Assembly: GCA_028641055.1 (NCBI GenBank)
Contig: CM054062.1
Coordinates: 171,189,715 to 171,253,714, forward strand
Direction of reading: 5' to 3'
DNA: 64,000 bases
Source: Alopecurus myosuroides
Taxonomy: Eukaryota > Streptophyta > Magnoliopsida > Poales > Poaceae
The translations under genes were made by a program, and so were the position numbers. Shown here one piece after another: positions 43,238-55,029 of this stretch; position 1 is the stretch's first letter, and the number at the start of each line of letters is the position of its first letter. Below the pieces are notes generated by a model. It saw only the letters and a list, made by a program, of their open reading frames with translations, made no database searches and was not told the origin of the DNA.

Positions 43238-43375
43238 AAATGCTTGGAGAGGACTTTACACGAGAGGAAGTAATTCCAAATGCATACTTCAAAAGCTCGG
43301 GGTGGATGGCTTCACGGCGGGTTTCTACCCGCGCCATTGAGATCTCATTAGCTCTAGCCTTGTGGTGTGGTGTTG
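43238..43375 (+). pseudogene. Remnant of a second LINE, RT finger region
   Basis: Forward frames with a small slip read LGEDFTREEV... and VDGFTAGFYPRH, which match the segment before and after the KAPGPDGF..FYQRHW signature of plant LINE RTs. Only this short stretch is recognisable. The next part of the same domain order reappears at about 44860, beyond organelle-derived sequence. Confidence 0.5.
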
Positions 43376-43499
43376 GTTTTTCTAAATAGAGAGGAGGCAC
43401 CGACGAGGTTGCGGGTCTTACGTAATCGATTGGATCATATAGATATACGTTCAACACAACATAGGTCATCAAAAAGATTGTGTGTGACTCACCAAAGCA

Positions 43500-43858
43500 C
43501 AAAAGCCACCTTTTGGGCGAGAAGCGTGGATGATTTAGTAGAATATATAATTGGTGGACATGTATGTTTGGGTTTCAATTGTATATTTGGCGAAATTTTG
43601 CATATCTTAACTAAACCATTTGCATGGTCGCGCCGTGCATTTGTATGGTCTAGACAAGCTTACTTGTCTTACAATTTAGCTGTTTTTTCTGTCTTTGGCT
43701 CTATCGCTCGTTGTGTTGTATTGTTCAATAATACAGCTTATCTGAGTGAGTTTTATGGACCCACCGGGCTAGAAGCTTCTCAAACTCAGGCATTTACTTT
43801 TCGAGTTAGAGACCAGCGTCTTGGAGCAAATGTGGGATCCGCTCAAGGACCCCCATCG
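43500..43858 (+). pseudogene. psbC: Plastid psbC (CP43) fragment in nuclear DNA
   Basis: The frame reads [61 protein letters not shown] and [16 protein letters not shown]. These match the central part of the photosystem II CP43 antenna protein, a chloroplast-encoded protein. Here it is only about 110 codons, with substitutions (Cys, Ser and Arg changes at normally fixed positions) and a homopolymer T run at the break, so it is non-functional. It is best explained as plastid DNA transferred to the nucleus, possibly by way of the mitochondrion. Confidence 0.85.
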
Positions 43859-44335
43859 AAAGTCTTTTTTTTTTAAGAATCCTCCTTTTCTGTTCTTCCA
43901 CCCATGAAATAGAGAGGGAATGGGGACTTAGGGGTTACTTTTATTTTCATTTTCCTTAAAAGATAGGCTTTGAAATAGAAGTCATGGAATAATGCTGAAA
44001 AAAGATCCAGTCTGCTCTCGCTACTCAATCAACCCACCAGTGTAATCCGTTTTCCTGCCGCTTAAGAAAAATTCAATCATTTCATAGCTCGGAAAGAGAA
44101 ATAGCACGTTAGTCTGTCGGTCCAGGCACACCAACCACTATCCAAAGCAAAGGTTCATTCCTACTAACCCAATTGAATGTCACATCCAGGGCCTTCCTTG
44201 CGAATGTCGTTGGATCAATATCTTGTCTAGGGCGGTCCTTCTCAAAGAAGAAAAGAAGTGTCTCGCCCATTATTCTCTTTAATAAACTAATATAATAAAC
44301 TTTTTTCTCGTGCGGAGTACTATACAGAAACAATC
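43859..44335. other. Probable organelle-derived spacer between psbC and trnQ fragments
   Basis: The sequence lies between two plastid-derived pieces. In the grass plastome trnQ and psbC are near each other but on one strand; here they are in opposite orientations, so the insert is rearranged or composite. A minus-strand frame of 74 codons (44109-44333) was seen but not recognised. I could not assign this spacer to plastid or mitochondrial DNA. Confidence 0.4.
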
Positions 44336-44406
44336 TGGGATGGAAGGATTCAAACCTCCAAGTAACGAGACCAAAACCCGCTGCCTTACCACTTGGCGAC
44401 GCCCCA
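44336..44406 (-). pseudogene. trnQ-UUG: Plastid-type trnQ-UUG pseudogene
   Basis: On the minus strand the sequence starts TGGGGCGTCGCCAAGTGG and ends with a T-arm of the form GGAGGTTTGAATCC followed by TTCCATCCCA. It follows the chloroplast glutamine tRNA arm by arm, with a TTG anticodon in the loop. Mismatches fall in the acceptor stem (C opposite A) and in the anticodon stem (CTC opposite GGG), so it is a decayed copy rather than a working gene. Confidence 0.8.
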
Positions 44407-44859
44407 TTTTGTTTTATGCGACACTAATAAACACTAGTATGTTTATTGGCACTTCAGGTTTCATGGAATTTTCAGCATAGGGCAAAAGTATTGGTTGGGA
44501 AAATGGGATATTTGGTGTTGAATTGGGTCACTTCATTTAATTTAATTTTTGATTTGGTTAATTTAGCTATATGGATATACAATCTTTGCGCTTATTTGGT
44601 TGACATTGATATATAGTCTATGTTATACTGTTAAGTAATAATCCTTCTATTATCTATATTATTTCTAGTTAATACGTGTGCTTGGGAGTCCTTGCAATTT
44701 GAATAAACCAAGATCTTACCATGAGTTTAATTTTAGAGAGACGCGAAACACTTCCATTACTTTAATTCCCACGAAATCCTTAGTCTATTAAGCAATATAG
44801 ACCAATCTAATTATGCAATGTTCTTTAGAAAATCTATACAAAGGTGACTGCTAATCAGA
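44407..44859. other. AT-rich sequence, nothing recognised
   Basis: About 450 bp with no supported frame, located between the trnQ pseudogene and the resumed LINE remnant. It may be LINE sequence decayed beyond recognition or further organelle DNA. Confidence 0.4.
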
Positions 44860-45175
44860 TGAGATCAGTGTTGGAGTACACTATTAGCCAGTAGCATAGT
44901 GTTTTTGTTCCGCGTCGGCTGATTACAGATAATGCTTTGGTAGCCTTTGAAACTATTTGTTCCATGAAGACAAAAAATAAAGACAAGAAAGGACATTGTG
45001 GTGTGAAACTAGATACGTTGAAGGCATATGATCGTGTTGAGTGGGCTTTTATTGAGGCCATGGTGCTAAAATAGGGTTTTATATCTAAATAGTACGGACA
45101 TTATGAGATGTTTGTCGACTATCAGATTTTCGTTTAAGGTGAATGGTGGTATCATGTCTACTACATGTTACAACT
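44860..45175 (+). pseudogene. Remnant of the second LINE, RT palm region
   Basis: The forward frame reads SVFVPRRLITDNALVAFETI, KKGHCGVKLDTLKAYDRVEWAFIEAM and, in another frame, SFKVNGGIMS. These match plant LINE RT (FVPGRLITDN, KLDLSKAYDRVEW, then the segment before GLRQGDP). Stops are present at TAG codons near 44890 and 45074. It continues the domain order of 43238-43375, so the organelle DNA probably sits inside one old LINE copy. Confidence 0.7.
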
Positions 45176-45865
45176 CTTGTAAACTATGTTGGGGCTCCAA
45201 ACGCAGAGGTTTGTAGGACAGCAGCATATTTCCTCAAGTGAGTAACCCAAGGTTTATCGAACTCAGAGAGGTATATGTTGAATCTCTCTCAAGCAACCCT
45301 GCCATTAAGATACACGAAGTCTCTTTTGTCCCCAGCACACCTAATATAATTGTCAGCTGTATAGGTGCACTAGTTCGAGAGATGATAAAATATGGGTAAT
45401 ATGGATAGTAAAACAAGGTATTGTTAATCTGTAATAAAAATGGCCGCAAGAAAACAAGTAGTACCTTAAATTCCATGTTCCCGTCAATGGACACCCCAAC
45501 CCTGACACTTTGAGCATCCAAAGATAGTACTGTCTATCTCTTAAATAGTGTCTTTCTAATCAATCCACAGCACCCGCACTGTCACCTTGGCATTATAGAG
45601 ATTATACTAAACACAAGCATCAAGAACCTCATGATTCCAATTCAATCCAATAAAGTAAGAACAAATTTATGATAAGTATCTCTCTAATCCATAGTCCATA
45701 GAGTCACACACAACACCCGCACTGTCATCGTGGCACCGTTGAACAAATGTGACTCCGGAGAATTATGCTAGATAAAACTAATTGAGTACATCGTATCCAT
45801 TACATAATGAAGGAGAAACATCATAGATTCAACAATGATAACATAGCACACGATCACAATCAAAA
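45176..45865. repeat. Unclassified repeat-like sequence
   Basis: About 690 bp with no coding frame. Phrases such as gttggggctccaaacgcagaggtttgtag and a repeated 'cccgcactgtca.cgtggca' block (near 45573 and 45717) look like dispersed Triticeae repeat sequence. The family could not be named from sequence alone. Confidence 0.4.
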
Positions 45866-46756
45866 TCACACCAGGGTAGAGAGAGATAACCACATAGCTA
45901 CTAGCACGAGCCCTCCGTCCCAAGGAGGGACTACTCCCGCATCATTGTGGGAGGCAGCAACGTCGATGAAGATGGCTCTAGGGCCACTTCCCCATCCCGG
46001 AAGGGTGTCGGAACAGAGACTTCTGTCCCCCGAACTAGGGTTTTCAATGGCAGTGGAGCTCGGATGCGTTTCTGGAAAAATCGTTGTCGGTTCCTCTGTT
46101 TTTAGGTCAAGGGCGAACTTATAGGAGAATAGGCGACGCGAGGCGGTGTTTGGGGTGCGCTGGATGATTTGGCAGTTGGGGCCATAACCAGCGACGTTGG
46201 GCGAGTACGCCCCGTGAGACAGACAAGTCGGGCGAGCGACGCGTTTGGGCCCAGCTCCGCCTTCGGCGTTGGGCTGAGGAGCCCCTAGAGCCCCCGTAAC
46301 CCCCGGGGCCCCTTGCGCAGCTCGTGTAAGCTGCGATGGCGTAGGACGCATGGTGCGGGTCGGAGTCAGCATGACCCCGACTGCTTGCACCAGCTCGACG
46401 ACTCGGGAGAGCCACGCCTCGCTGGTGCCCTCCTCCGTAGTATAGTGGATGAGTTCTTGCGCCATGCACAGAGCTTCCGGTGGAACGGGAGTCCCAGCGA
46501 GAATACGATGATGGTGTGCTGAGCGGAAGGCTGCTCCAAAGGATGCAGGAAAGGAGCATGGCGCTCCTCCCCTCCGCACCCCTGGACAGGCGCGCTGGCG
46601 TGAGGACGCTCGATGTTGTCGTTGCCGACAACGGATCTGTTGCCACCTGTAGTGTCAGTGGCCGCCGTGCGGAGGCGCACACACTCCTCGTGCGTCTCCA
46701 CCATGCTGGAAAAACTAGTAAGAGAATCACACACTCCTCCTACCTGACGCGCCAAA
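45866..46756 (-). mobile_element. Leader and gag-start region of a minus-sense LTR element, partial
   Basis: Directly inside the LTR at 46757, the minus strand reads TTTGGCGCGTCAGGTAGG, a primer-site-like sequence. It is followed by overlapping frames: one contains MARQVGGVCDSL from 46755, another runs 46579-45866 with CMAQELIHYTTEEGTSEAWLSRVVELVQ. These look like the variable N-terminal part of a Gypsy Gag split by frameshifts. No capsid core, zinc knuckle or pol follows, so the element is truncated on its 3' side. Confidence 0.5.
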
Positions 46757-47224
46757 TGTAGGAGATGTGTTTGCTTGGTCCTAAGGACTCAACTCCTAAT
46801 TACAAGATTCGAACGGGGGAGTGAATATGAGACACTCGGGAAGTTCAGATGCTTGGCAAGGAAACGAGCAAGGAGCACGGCAGAGAGTCACATAGTGGTT
46901 TACCCAGGTTCGGCCCCTCACGCAAGGTAAAGACCTACTCCTGCTTTTCTGGTTGCACTGCTTGGAGAGAGTCACAGTACAATGGAGCTTAGGGTGCTAT
47001 GGATGCGAACCTTTTGCTCAGTGGCTGGGCGACCCTTCTTATAGTCGTATTAGCTCCTCGTTCCCTCTCATTGGGCGGGAAGGGAAACCACAAGGAGACA
47101 AGAGAGAAGGACAACCCTATCCCTAAGCTCTGGGTGGACACAGTACACTGTCGATGAAAGTGGTAGTCTACAGCAGACCGTGTGGTCTTCATGATGACCT
47201 CAGATATGATTCTCGCTGCCGCAG
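46757..47224 (-). repeat. LTR of the partial minus-sense element, interrupted by the chromovirus
   Basis: It begins tgtaggagat beside the primer-site-like sequence. It carries the block tttacccaggttcgg...ctactcctgc (46899-46944) also seen in the LTRs of elements 1, 2 and 4. The chromovirus inserted at its base 47224 (TSD cgcag), and the sequence resumes at 60093. Its outer end (expected CA) could not be placed with certainty. Confidence 0.6.
47220..47224. repeat. Target site duplication of the chromovirus (cgcag), left copy
   Basis: The right copy is at 60088-60092, directly after the right LTR. Confidence 0.88.
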
Positions 47225-50200
47225 TGTAACATCCCTACTTTTTGTGTAATAAAGAGAGGTGTTGTGTACATGGCATGCATGCATGAAAAATTGGACCAAA
47301 ATTTTGCTTTCAAAATTTAATCAGAGAATTATCAGTAAATCACTTAATCTTGTTTCAAACAAAATTGTTCTACAAAGTTTTTCAAATGGAACCAACTATA
47401 TGCTAAAAAGATGGCAAATTTAAAGAGCTTTCCAACGGGTATTTTTGTGCAATTTTTTCCTCACAAAAAGGCCCTCAAATCTCTGTTTTGGATATGTTTT
47501 AAAATTCCCAGGGGCTTCTTTGGGATTTCTTAGTTTTCCCCGGGGGGGTTTTCGGAGTTGTCCCTGTCGTCTTCCTCCTGTCCGGTGACAGGAGGGCAAC
47601 CGCCGCCGCGCCACCTCCTGCTCCTCTCCCTGTCGACGTGGAGGCCCGAGACTCCTCAAGAGCCGTCCTCGCAGAAGAGCTCCTCACTCGCGACCCCCTC
47701 TCCTCCTCTGTCTCTCTCCCACCCGAGACCCACCGCCACCGTCGATACGTTGCCGCCGGCGTTCCGCCGCCTCCCCTCCTTCCCCGAGTGTCTCCTTAGA
47801 AGCGCACCGCTCTCCTCCTTCACCTCGAGCAGGAACGGCCGCCGGGATGGCCTAGAGCGCGCGAATCGCCGCCTCCTTCTTCCTCTCCGGCCGCCGGAAG
47901 ACCTCCACCGCGCCGCCGATTGCTCCCACCTCCGGCCCCGTCGTCTGCTCCGTTGAGCTCGTGGTGAGCCCCTGAACCTCCCCACCCCCTCCGTTTCCTC
48001 CCATTCGGCCGGAATCACCGAACCCGCCGGAGCCCGTCGACCCCCGCCGCCGCTCGCCGTCAACCCTCGCCGCCGCTGCTTCCCCGGAAGCGACACCAGC
48101 CTCCCCGGGTTCCCCTCGATGAGAGGAAGCCCGTGGGCCAAACGGCACCTCCGGAGACCGCCGGAATCGTTGCCGGCGTTGGCATCTGTCACCGGCCGGC
48201 CACCGCGTGAGGTCACGGTGACGTCACCGTGACGTCACCTGCCCACATGGCACGCCAAGTGGCAGTCTCTGTTTTTTTTTGAACTGAACAGTGGGCCCCA
48301 ATTGTTAATTAGAAAACAGAAAATTAAATGATTTTGGAAATTAAATAACTTGTAAATTATAACTCCAAAAATTATGAAAAAATATGCAATGTGTTCCTAA
48401 AAATGTAAGCTATTTATCTATGCCACTTTCATACATGTTTGGTAAGGTTTAAAATGAGGCCACCTTTATAGTTTGCATTTAATTCAATTAAATATTGAAA
48501 ATAAAGTTTTTATTCAATAAAAATAGAAAATTAAGTGTAATATACCTTTTTGATCAGTGAAACAAATGCAATCCAACTATGAGGTTTACAAAGTCTTTTG
48601 AGCATCTTATCTTGGTCACATCCCCAGTTTAGGGTTTTCTCCCCCTCCGGTGTTCGTCGTTCCCGGCGTAGAACCCTACCTTTCTGTTCTATTCCTTAAG
48701 CTTCTTTTCAATTGCATTGTTTTACTCATGCATACATATTGTGCATTGCACGGTCGTCAAGTATTGATTGTTTGCCTTCTTTCCGGTGTTGCTCGCTATC
48801 GGTAGACCGAGATCCGGAGGTCGACCCAGCTTTCTACGACAACCTAAGCTCTACTTTCGACGAGCAAGGCAAGCACAACCTCATAGCTCCACCCATGTTT
48901 TGAGTCTTTCAACCTCTTACTCATGCATTCGTTTCAACTTGGTTTTGAGTCTGTTAGAGTAACCTATCCACTGCATGACCCCTTCCCCTCACATGTCACC
49001 TTCATATCTGTTTACCCTCCTAGTATGACTAGGGTTGTTTGAGTAACGTAGAGCCTTGTGTGTTCAATGCTTAGACATGCTTAGTCTTATGATCTGCTTC
49101 ATCCGGTTGATGAAGTGCCGATAATGCGTGAACCTAGTATGAAAGGTGTTTATGCTTTGATATGGTTGGTTAACATGTTTAACATGGCATGGATGTTGAG
49201 GCCACTGTGGGTTGTGGTTTTTGTCTCGTTCATGCCCCTAGGTGCGAGTTCTCGCCTTCGAAGCCAAGACTGAATGTACAGCCACACGCGGGGCCTAACA
49301 GACCGCGCTCGGCTAACTAACTTGTCTAGTCACTTCCATGGGTCACGTAGATTGAGGTTTCCATTTGCGGGTGTGTCATAAAACGTTTTGGAGAAAACTA
49401 GGGCGTGACCGGGACCAGTGATGGACGTACACGGATCTTGTCCCGACTCACAGAACAGGTGCCGTCAGGAGGTGGCCAACTCCCTGTTGACGGGGTGGCC
49501 CTGTTTGGGTTGACTCATGGATAGGGCTAAGCAAGGTAAAGGCCGTGGTCGACCACACTCTGCCGCGCTCTTAGAGAGGAGCGTTACCGCGTGGCGTTAA
49601 GAGTCGGTTGACACGTGTGGGTAAAGTGTACCACCCTGCAGGGATAAATCTTTCGGAAAGCCGTGTCCACGGTTATGGACGACTTGGCAACGGATTCTGT
49701 GATCATAGACAACTCTAACGGAATGACTAAAACTTGCTGGCAATGAATGAAGGATGCCTCCTCGACTATGTCGAGAGGGGTGATTCTTGTAGCATAAGGT
49801 AGTCTGGGGATGAGAAAGTACTTGGTGGACTAAAGAACATGATGATCTCAGTAGTTGAGTAGATTCCTCTTCTGTTTTAGAAATGCTCTGTTACACGTGC
49901 TTTCTTCCTCAACTTCGGAAAACAAAGTTGGCTTTATGCAAAGAACCTTAAAAGCCAAGTCTTGCTGAGTACCTTTTGTACTCAACCTTGCCTCGTTGTT
50001 GTTTTGTTTCAGACTTCGGTGATGCAGCTGAAGAGGGGTTCTACCTCGACGTCGACGAGTAGTTAGGAGTTCCCAGGCAGCAGTCTGGTATCTGTAGTAT
50101 GGGTTTGGCTACGTTGCTTATGTTTCGGACTCTTAGTCCTTTTGCTCTTGTTGTATAGCAACATCCTTGCTTTCGCTGCTTGTTGTAATGTTGGGTTGCT

Positions 50201-50712
50201 TGACCTATGTTGGTCCTGTAACCTCTGCGTGTAAGATACTCTAGTATGCCTTGTTTAATACAACTTTCATGTCTAGAGTACTGCTTCGATCGGTTGTTGG
50301 TCTCGAGCCCGTTGTTATACAGTTTTGGCTATGCCTGCATAGTTGTCGCAGTCGAGGGGTTGTGGAGCCGATGATCCATGTCCGAGCCCGCCTGCCGGAG
50401 ATATCCGGCCTGGGGCGAGGTAACCCCAGTAACCCTCGATTGTTGTTGCACTTTCTGGACACATAGCAGCTCTGTATAACTTTGGTCCCGTTCCCTCAGT
50501 TTCATCCGACTCGTGGACGCTTGGGTATGCATGTCTGGTTATGACTAGCATGGACACAAGGAGTAGTAGACCGGGGATCCGGACTACGTGCCGATGAATC
50601 CGGTCTGCCTGCCATTGTTTGTTGCGGCCGGGGCTGGTAACCCTGAAGCCCTTGTGGGTCCACTGCTAGGAGCACATGACAGTTTGTATATCTCTGGGTC
50701 CGGGGTCCGACA
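47225..50712 (+). repeat. Chromovirus left (5') LTR
   Basis: It begins tgtaacatccctac and ends gtccgaca. It has an AT-rich start, a GC-rich part with overlapping frames (47560-48220; incidental), and a block at 49632-49688 (ccctgcagggataaat...ccacggttatgg.cgactt) shared, inverted, with the outer element LTR at 791-847. The promoter was not located. Confidence 0.93.
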
Positions 50713-50717
50713 GGTCT

Positions 50718-50729
50718 TGGTATCAGAGC
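50718..50729 (+). other. tRNA-Met primer binding site of the chromovirus
   Basis: TGGTATCAGAGC five bases after the LTR end, the standard initiator-Met site. Confidence 0.92.
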
Positions 50730-50963
50730 AAGACTGCCTGTAGGAAACCCTTACCGTTGGTCGATGTTGAGTCTAGAACTTGTGAAAACTATTTTTGAAA
50801 AGACAAAATGAGTTATGAAAACCCTCTTAGGATTCTTTTTGCTCCTTACCTGGTATCGCTCTAACTCTGAGTCATCGTATCTCATTTGTTTTTGTGTGTT
50901 GTTTTCTTGTTGTTGTCTCAAAAGTTAGGAGTAAAACCGTTGGGTGTTTTTCTTCCGAGTACT

Positions 50964-51785
50964 ATGTCTCAGGTTGTCATAGTTCCAAATTCAAGTCATT
51001 TCTTCATGTCTTTTGACATCTTGAAAATGTCTTTGTTTCAGATGCCTTCTGGTCAGGTTGTTCGACATACACTATGCCTTGGAGTTCCAGGTTTTCCTCA
51101 TCTCTTAGCCTCAGCCTGTGCAAACATAGGAGCCCCTTGGTATCCTGTGTACACCGTGTATGAGGAGTACCGTGACTTCCACCAGACCCAGTACTTGTGT
51201 GGTGTCCGTCTCCCACAGCTAGATGGCACCATCTTTCCTGCTGAGCACTATGCTGAGGGTATTGGTTTCACCATTGAGATGGCTGTGCAGGATGCTGCAC
51301 GACACTGTCTTAATGAGCTTCGTTACCACTATCCAGATCACGAGCATAGCTCCTTCCGTTACTGCCCTGGTTCAGATGCTACTCTTGAGGGGTGTTATAC
51401 TCACACCTTTGCCGATTCCTCCCAGGAGGAAGATCTTACACTTAGGTGCACTGCTGATCTTCTTGCTGCTTATGCTCGTCGCGAGCGTGAGCTTAGTGCA
51501 CTAGTTAACACCCTTGCAGCTAGTCTCAGGACTGTGACAGCCAGAGTGAGGCCATTCGTTGAGAGTGGTATTGTTCAGGCCTCTGAGATAGAGCTTCCAG
51601 CTGTACTTGTGCCTTCCTCGGTTGCGTCTCCAGATGTTGGAGGTGATGTTCCCCCTCGTGGACGCCTCAGGAGGCCTAGGATGGTGCGTGGTGTACCACA
51701 GTCTCCCCACGGACCGCAGGACGAGTCTGTTCGTCGCTACCCTGGTGCTCCGGTTCCACTTCCTTTCGACTTCGGAGGATACTGA
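50964..51785 (+). CDS. Pre-gag ORF of the chromovirus (273 aa, unknown function)
   Basis: An open frame upstream of gag in the same direction; the first ATG is at 50964. The protein starts MSQVVIVPNSS and has a conserved-looking globular part (MPSGQVVRHTLCLGVPGFPHLL; GVRLPQLDGTIFPAEHYAEGIGFTIEMAVQDAARHCLNEL), a helical segment (ADLLAAYARRERELSALVNTLAASLRTV) and a Pro/Arg-rich tail. I do not recognise a domain; a link to nucleic-acid-binding or Gag accessory roles would be a guess. The frame is intact, unlike the gag and pol frames downstream, which argues that it was under constraint in the source element. About 370 bp separate it from gag. Confidence 0.6.
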   Translation: MSQVVIVPNSSHFFMSFDILKMSLFQMPSGQVVRHTLCLGVPGFPHLLASACANIGAPWYPVYTVYEEYRDFHQTQYLCGVRLPQLDGTIFPAEHYAEGIGFTIEMAVQDAARHCLNELRYHYPDHEHSSFRYCPGSDATLEGCYTHTFADSSQEEDLTLRCTADLLAAYARRERELSALVNTLAASLRTVTARVRPFVESGIVQASEIELPAVLVPSSVASPDVGGDVPPRGRLRRPRMVRGVPQSPHGPQDESVRRYPGAPVPLPFDFGGY

Positions 51786-52151
51786 GACCGTTGTCGGTTC
51801 CAGCTAGAGTAATATTTGCTTTCATGTACTCGAAACCCGAAGTTGTAGGAAAATAATGTATAGGAGCAGAACTTCGGTGATGTGTATCTACCGTACTTTC
51901 TTTCAGTGTTGTATGTACTTAAGCTTGTGAGCTTGTACCGCCACTATGTATGGTTTGTACTTCGACTGGTTTCAATAAATGTTGTAATATGTTGTCTCCA
52001 TGTTGATGAAATGATACACTTCATGTTCATTCATTCTGTTCTACTACATTTCGGCATGTATCTTGATTTCCGTTGAAACTAACACATGTCGATCCATTGT
52101 ATCCTTTTTCCGTGAATGTGTTATTCATGATTCTTTTTCCTTTTACTCAGG

Positions 52152-52562
52152 ATGTCGAGTGGTACTCGTGGCCGTAACAACCCTCCCCCTGAGCCAACAC
52201 CTCCGCCGCCACCCACAATGGCGCAGGTGCTGCAAAGCATCGAAACTAACCGTCTGAGGAACGAACAACTTCTGAAGCGTGTGGCCCAGAACACTGAACG
52301 ACGTGCTGCCGGCGTTACCCTCGTGGACTTCCTCAAGGCTGAGCCACCGTACTTTGCTGACTCCACGGAGCCTCTCGATGCCGATGACTGGCTTCACACA
52401 ATGGAGCGCAAGTTCATTGCTCTCCGTGTCCAGGAACGTGACCGCGTGAACTTCGCCACCTATAAGCTTGAAGGTGCTGCTGGTGCTTGGTGGGAAGGCT
52501 TTCTGGCGTTGCAGGCGCCCGATCATGAGGTCACCTGCAGAGTTCCATACTGCTTTCCGTGA
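52152..52562 (+). pseudogene. gag: Chromovirus gag, N-terminal part before a frameshift
   Basis: It starts MSSGTRGRNN and reads through the retrotransposon Gag start ([42 protein letters not shown]). After the codons for PDHEV the frame runs to a TGA. The rest of gag is in the frame of 52468-55029, so a small deletion lies near 52533. The product would be a capsid fragment only. Confidence 0.85.
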
Positions 52563-55029
52563 GGCTTATATCCCGAAGGCAGTCATGGACGGTAAAAGAA
52601 AGGAGTTCCTTGATCTCACTCAGGGCAGTATGGGTATCGAGGCCTATGGTCGTGTGTTCACTCGTCTGGCTCGCTATGCTCCTCGTGATGTCACTAATGA
52701 CGAGGACAAGCAGGATCTGTTTCGTAAGGGCCTGAACCCAACTGTTCGTTACGAGCTTCTGCCCTTCAAGTTCCAGAGTTTCCAGGAACTTTACAACCAG
52801 GCCATCACTCTTGAACGTGGCAAAAAGGAGATGGATGTTGCTATGAAGAAGAGTGCTGGAGATTCCCGTGCATCACCCTCTGGTCAGAAGAGGAAGCGCT
52901 GTGTGTTCATTCCATACAGTGCTGTCCCCAGGGCTCCGTTCCAGCCAAGGCCATCTGGATATGCTCCTCGTCCACCTGCCCCACCTGCTACATCAACCTA
53001 TGGTGGTGGACAGGGTTCTCGTCCTCCAGTTGCCGCTCCCCCCAGCAATGTGTGCTACCGCTGTGGCCAGCCTGGTCACTTCTCGAGGGAGTGCCCTCAG
53101 AATCATGCTGGACGTGCACCTCCTCCTCCTAAGAAAGTGGCAAAGCCTGCTGGTGCTGGACGTGGTCGTCTGAACTATGTGACTGCCGAGGATGCTCAGG
53201 ATGATCCGATCGTCTTACTGGGTACGATTCGTGTCAACTCAATTTCGGCTTTAGCCTTATTTGATTCTGGAGCATCGCATACATTCATGTCAGAAGGGTT
53301 TGCTAAAATGCATGGGATACCTTTCGAAAAGTTGTCAAAACCGTTAATGGTAAACTCCCCTGGTTGCAACTGGCAAACCACCATGGTTACGCCAGAGCTC
53401 ATGGTTGAGGTGGGATCCTTACAATTCCCTGCAACCTTCATTGCACTAAAATCCACTGACCTTGATGTCATACTGGGCATGGATTGGCTTGCTAAATATG
53501 GAGCTGTTTTGGATTGTGTAACAAAATGTCTCACCTTGAAACATCCTTCCGGTGCCATCATCGACTATTGGTCTGAGTTCACCATTCCTCCTTCAGCACG
53601 CACACGACTTTCTCCTGAACTGCAGCTGTACTTCATGCAAGGTGATTACCCTCCTGAAATTCATGATTTACCTGTAGTCAGTGATTTCCCTGATGTGTTT
53701 CCTGAAGAGTTACCTGGCATGCCACCTGATCGAAGTGTGGAATTTGTCATTGAGTTAGTCCCTGGTACCGCTCCTATGTCTAAAAGACCATACCGTATGG
53801 CCCCAGAGGAGTTGGTTGAATTGAAACGCCAAATTGAGGAGTTAGAAGAAAAGGGTTTCATCCAACCTAGCACATCTTCTTGGGGTTGTCCCACTATCTT
53901 TGTCAAGAAGCGGGATACCAATGTTCCACGTCTGGTTGTTGATTATCGGCCGCTGAATGCAGTGACCATCAAAAACAAGTACCCTCTTCCAAGAATCAAT
54001 GACCTCTTTGATCAGTTAGCTGGTGCAACTGTCTTTTCTAAGATGGACCTGCGATCAGGATACCATCAAATAAAGATCAGAAAGGAGGACATTCCCAAAA
54101 CGGCGTTCACTACTCGTTATGGTCTTTACGAATACACCGTCATGTCTTTTGGTCTTACCAACGCTCCAGCTACCTTCATGAGGCTTATGAACTCGGTATT
54201 CATGGAGTATCTTGATAAGTTCGTCGTGGTCTACATCGACGACATCCTGGTCTATTCCAAAACCGAAGATGATCATTCTGAACACCTGCGTTTGGTGTTA
54301 TCCAAACTCCGTGAGCACAAGTTATATGCCAAATTCTCCAAGTGCGAGTTCTGGTTGAAAGAACTCGTCTATCTCGGACACGTAGTGTCTGCTGAAGGTG
54401 TTGCCGTTATTCCAGACAAGATCCAAACCATTCTGGACTGGGAAACACCTAAGTCAGTCAAGGATGTTCGGAGTTTTCTCGGACTGGCAGGTTATTACCG
54501 TCGTTTCATCGAGAACTTCTCCAAAATTGCCAAACCTATGACTGAACTTCTTAAGAAAGGCAAAAAGTTCGAGTGGTCGGAAAAAGCAGAGGAAAGTTTC
54601 CAAACTCTGAAAACCAAACTGACTACCGCTCCTGTGCTTGTTCTTCCTGATACGAGCAAGGATTTTGTCATCTTCTGTGATGCCTCTCAACAAGGACTCG
54701 GTTGTGTGTTAATGCAAGAAGGTCATGTGGTGGCCTATGGTTCTCGTCGACTGAAACCACATGAGCACAACTATCCAACCCATGATCTTGAGCTAGCAGC
54801 CGTGGTCCATGCTCTTAAGCAATGGCGTCATTATCTTCTTGGCAACCGGTGTGAGTTATACTCAGATCATCAGAGTCTGAAATATCTGTTTACCCAACCG
54901 GATCTGAATCTCAGACAGAGAAGATGGTTGGAGGTAATCAAGGACTTTGACTTGGGTCTCAACTATCAACCCGGCAAAGCAAATGTCGTCGCTGACGCGC
55001 TAGTCGGAAGTCTTATTGTAACAACTTGA
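52468..55029 (+). pseudogene. Chromovirus gag (C-terminal), protease, RT and RNase H
   Basis: From about 52535 the frame carries the rest of the Gag capsid ([34 protein letters not shown]), a CCHC zinc knuckle ([14 protein letters not shown], 53053-53094), aspartic protease ([12 protein letters not shown] near 53257), RT ([20 protein letters not shown]; catalytic YIDD at 54232-54243) and RNase H ([44 protein letters not shown]). Just after VADAL a one-base loss near 55000 ends the frame at 55029; integrase continues in another frame. Up to that point no stop interrupts the protease-RT-RNase H part. The first 20-odd codons of this frame, before 52535, are out-of-frame sequence over gag. Confidence 0.9.

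Noticed and set aside
44336..44406. Functional tRNA-Gln gene
   Set aside because: Mismatches in the acceptor and anticodon stems and the plastid-type sequence beside a psbC fragment show an organelle-derived pseudogene.
47558..48216. ORFs of 132 and 186 codons in the chromovirus LTRs (also near 56935-57593)
   Set aside because: GC-rich LTR sequence with overlapping frames on both strands and different lengths in the two LTRs.
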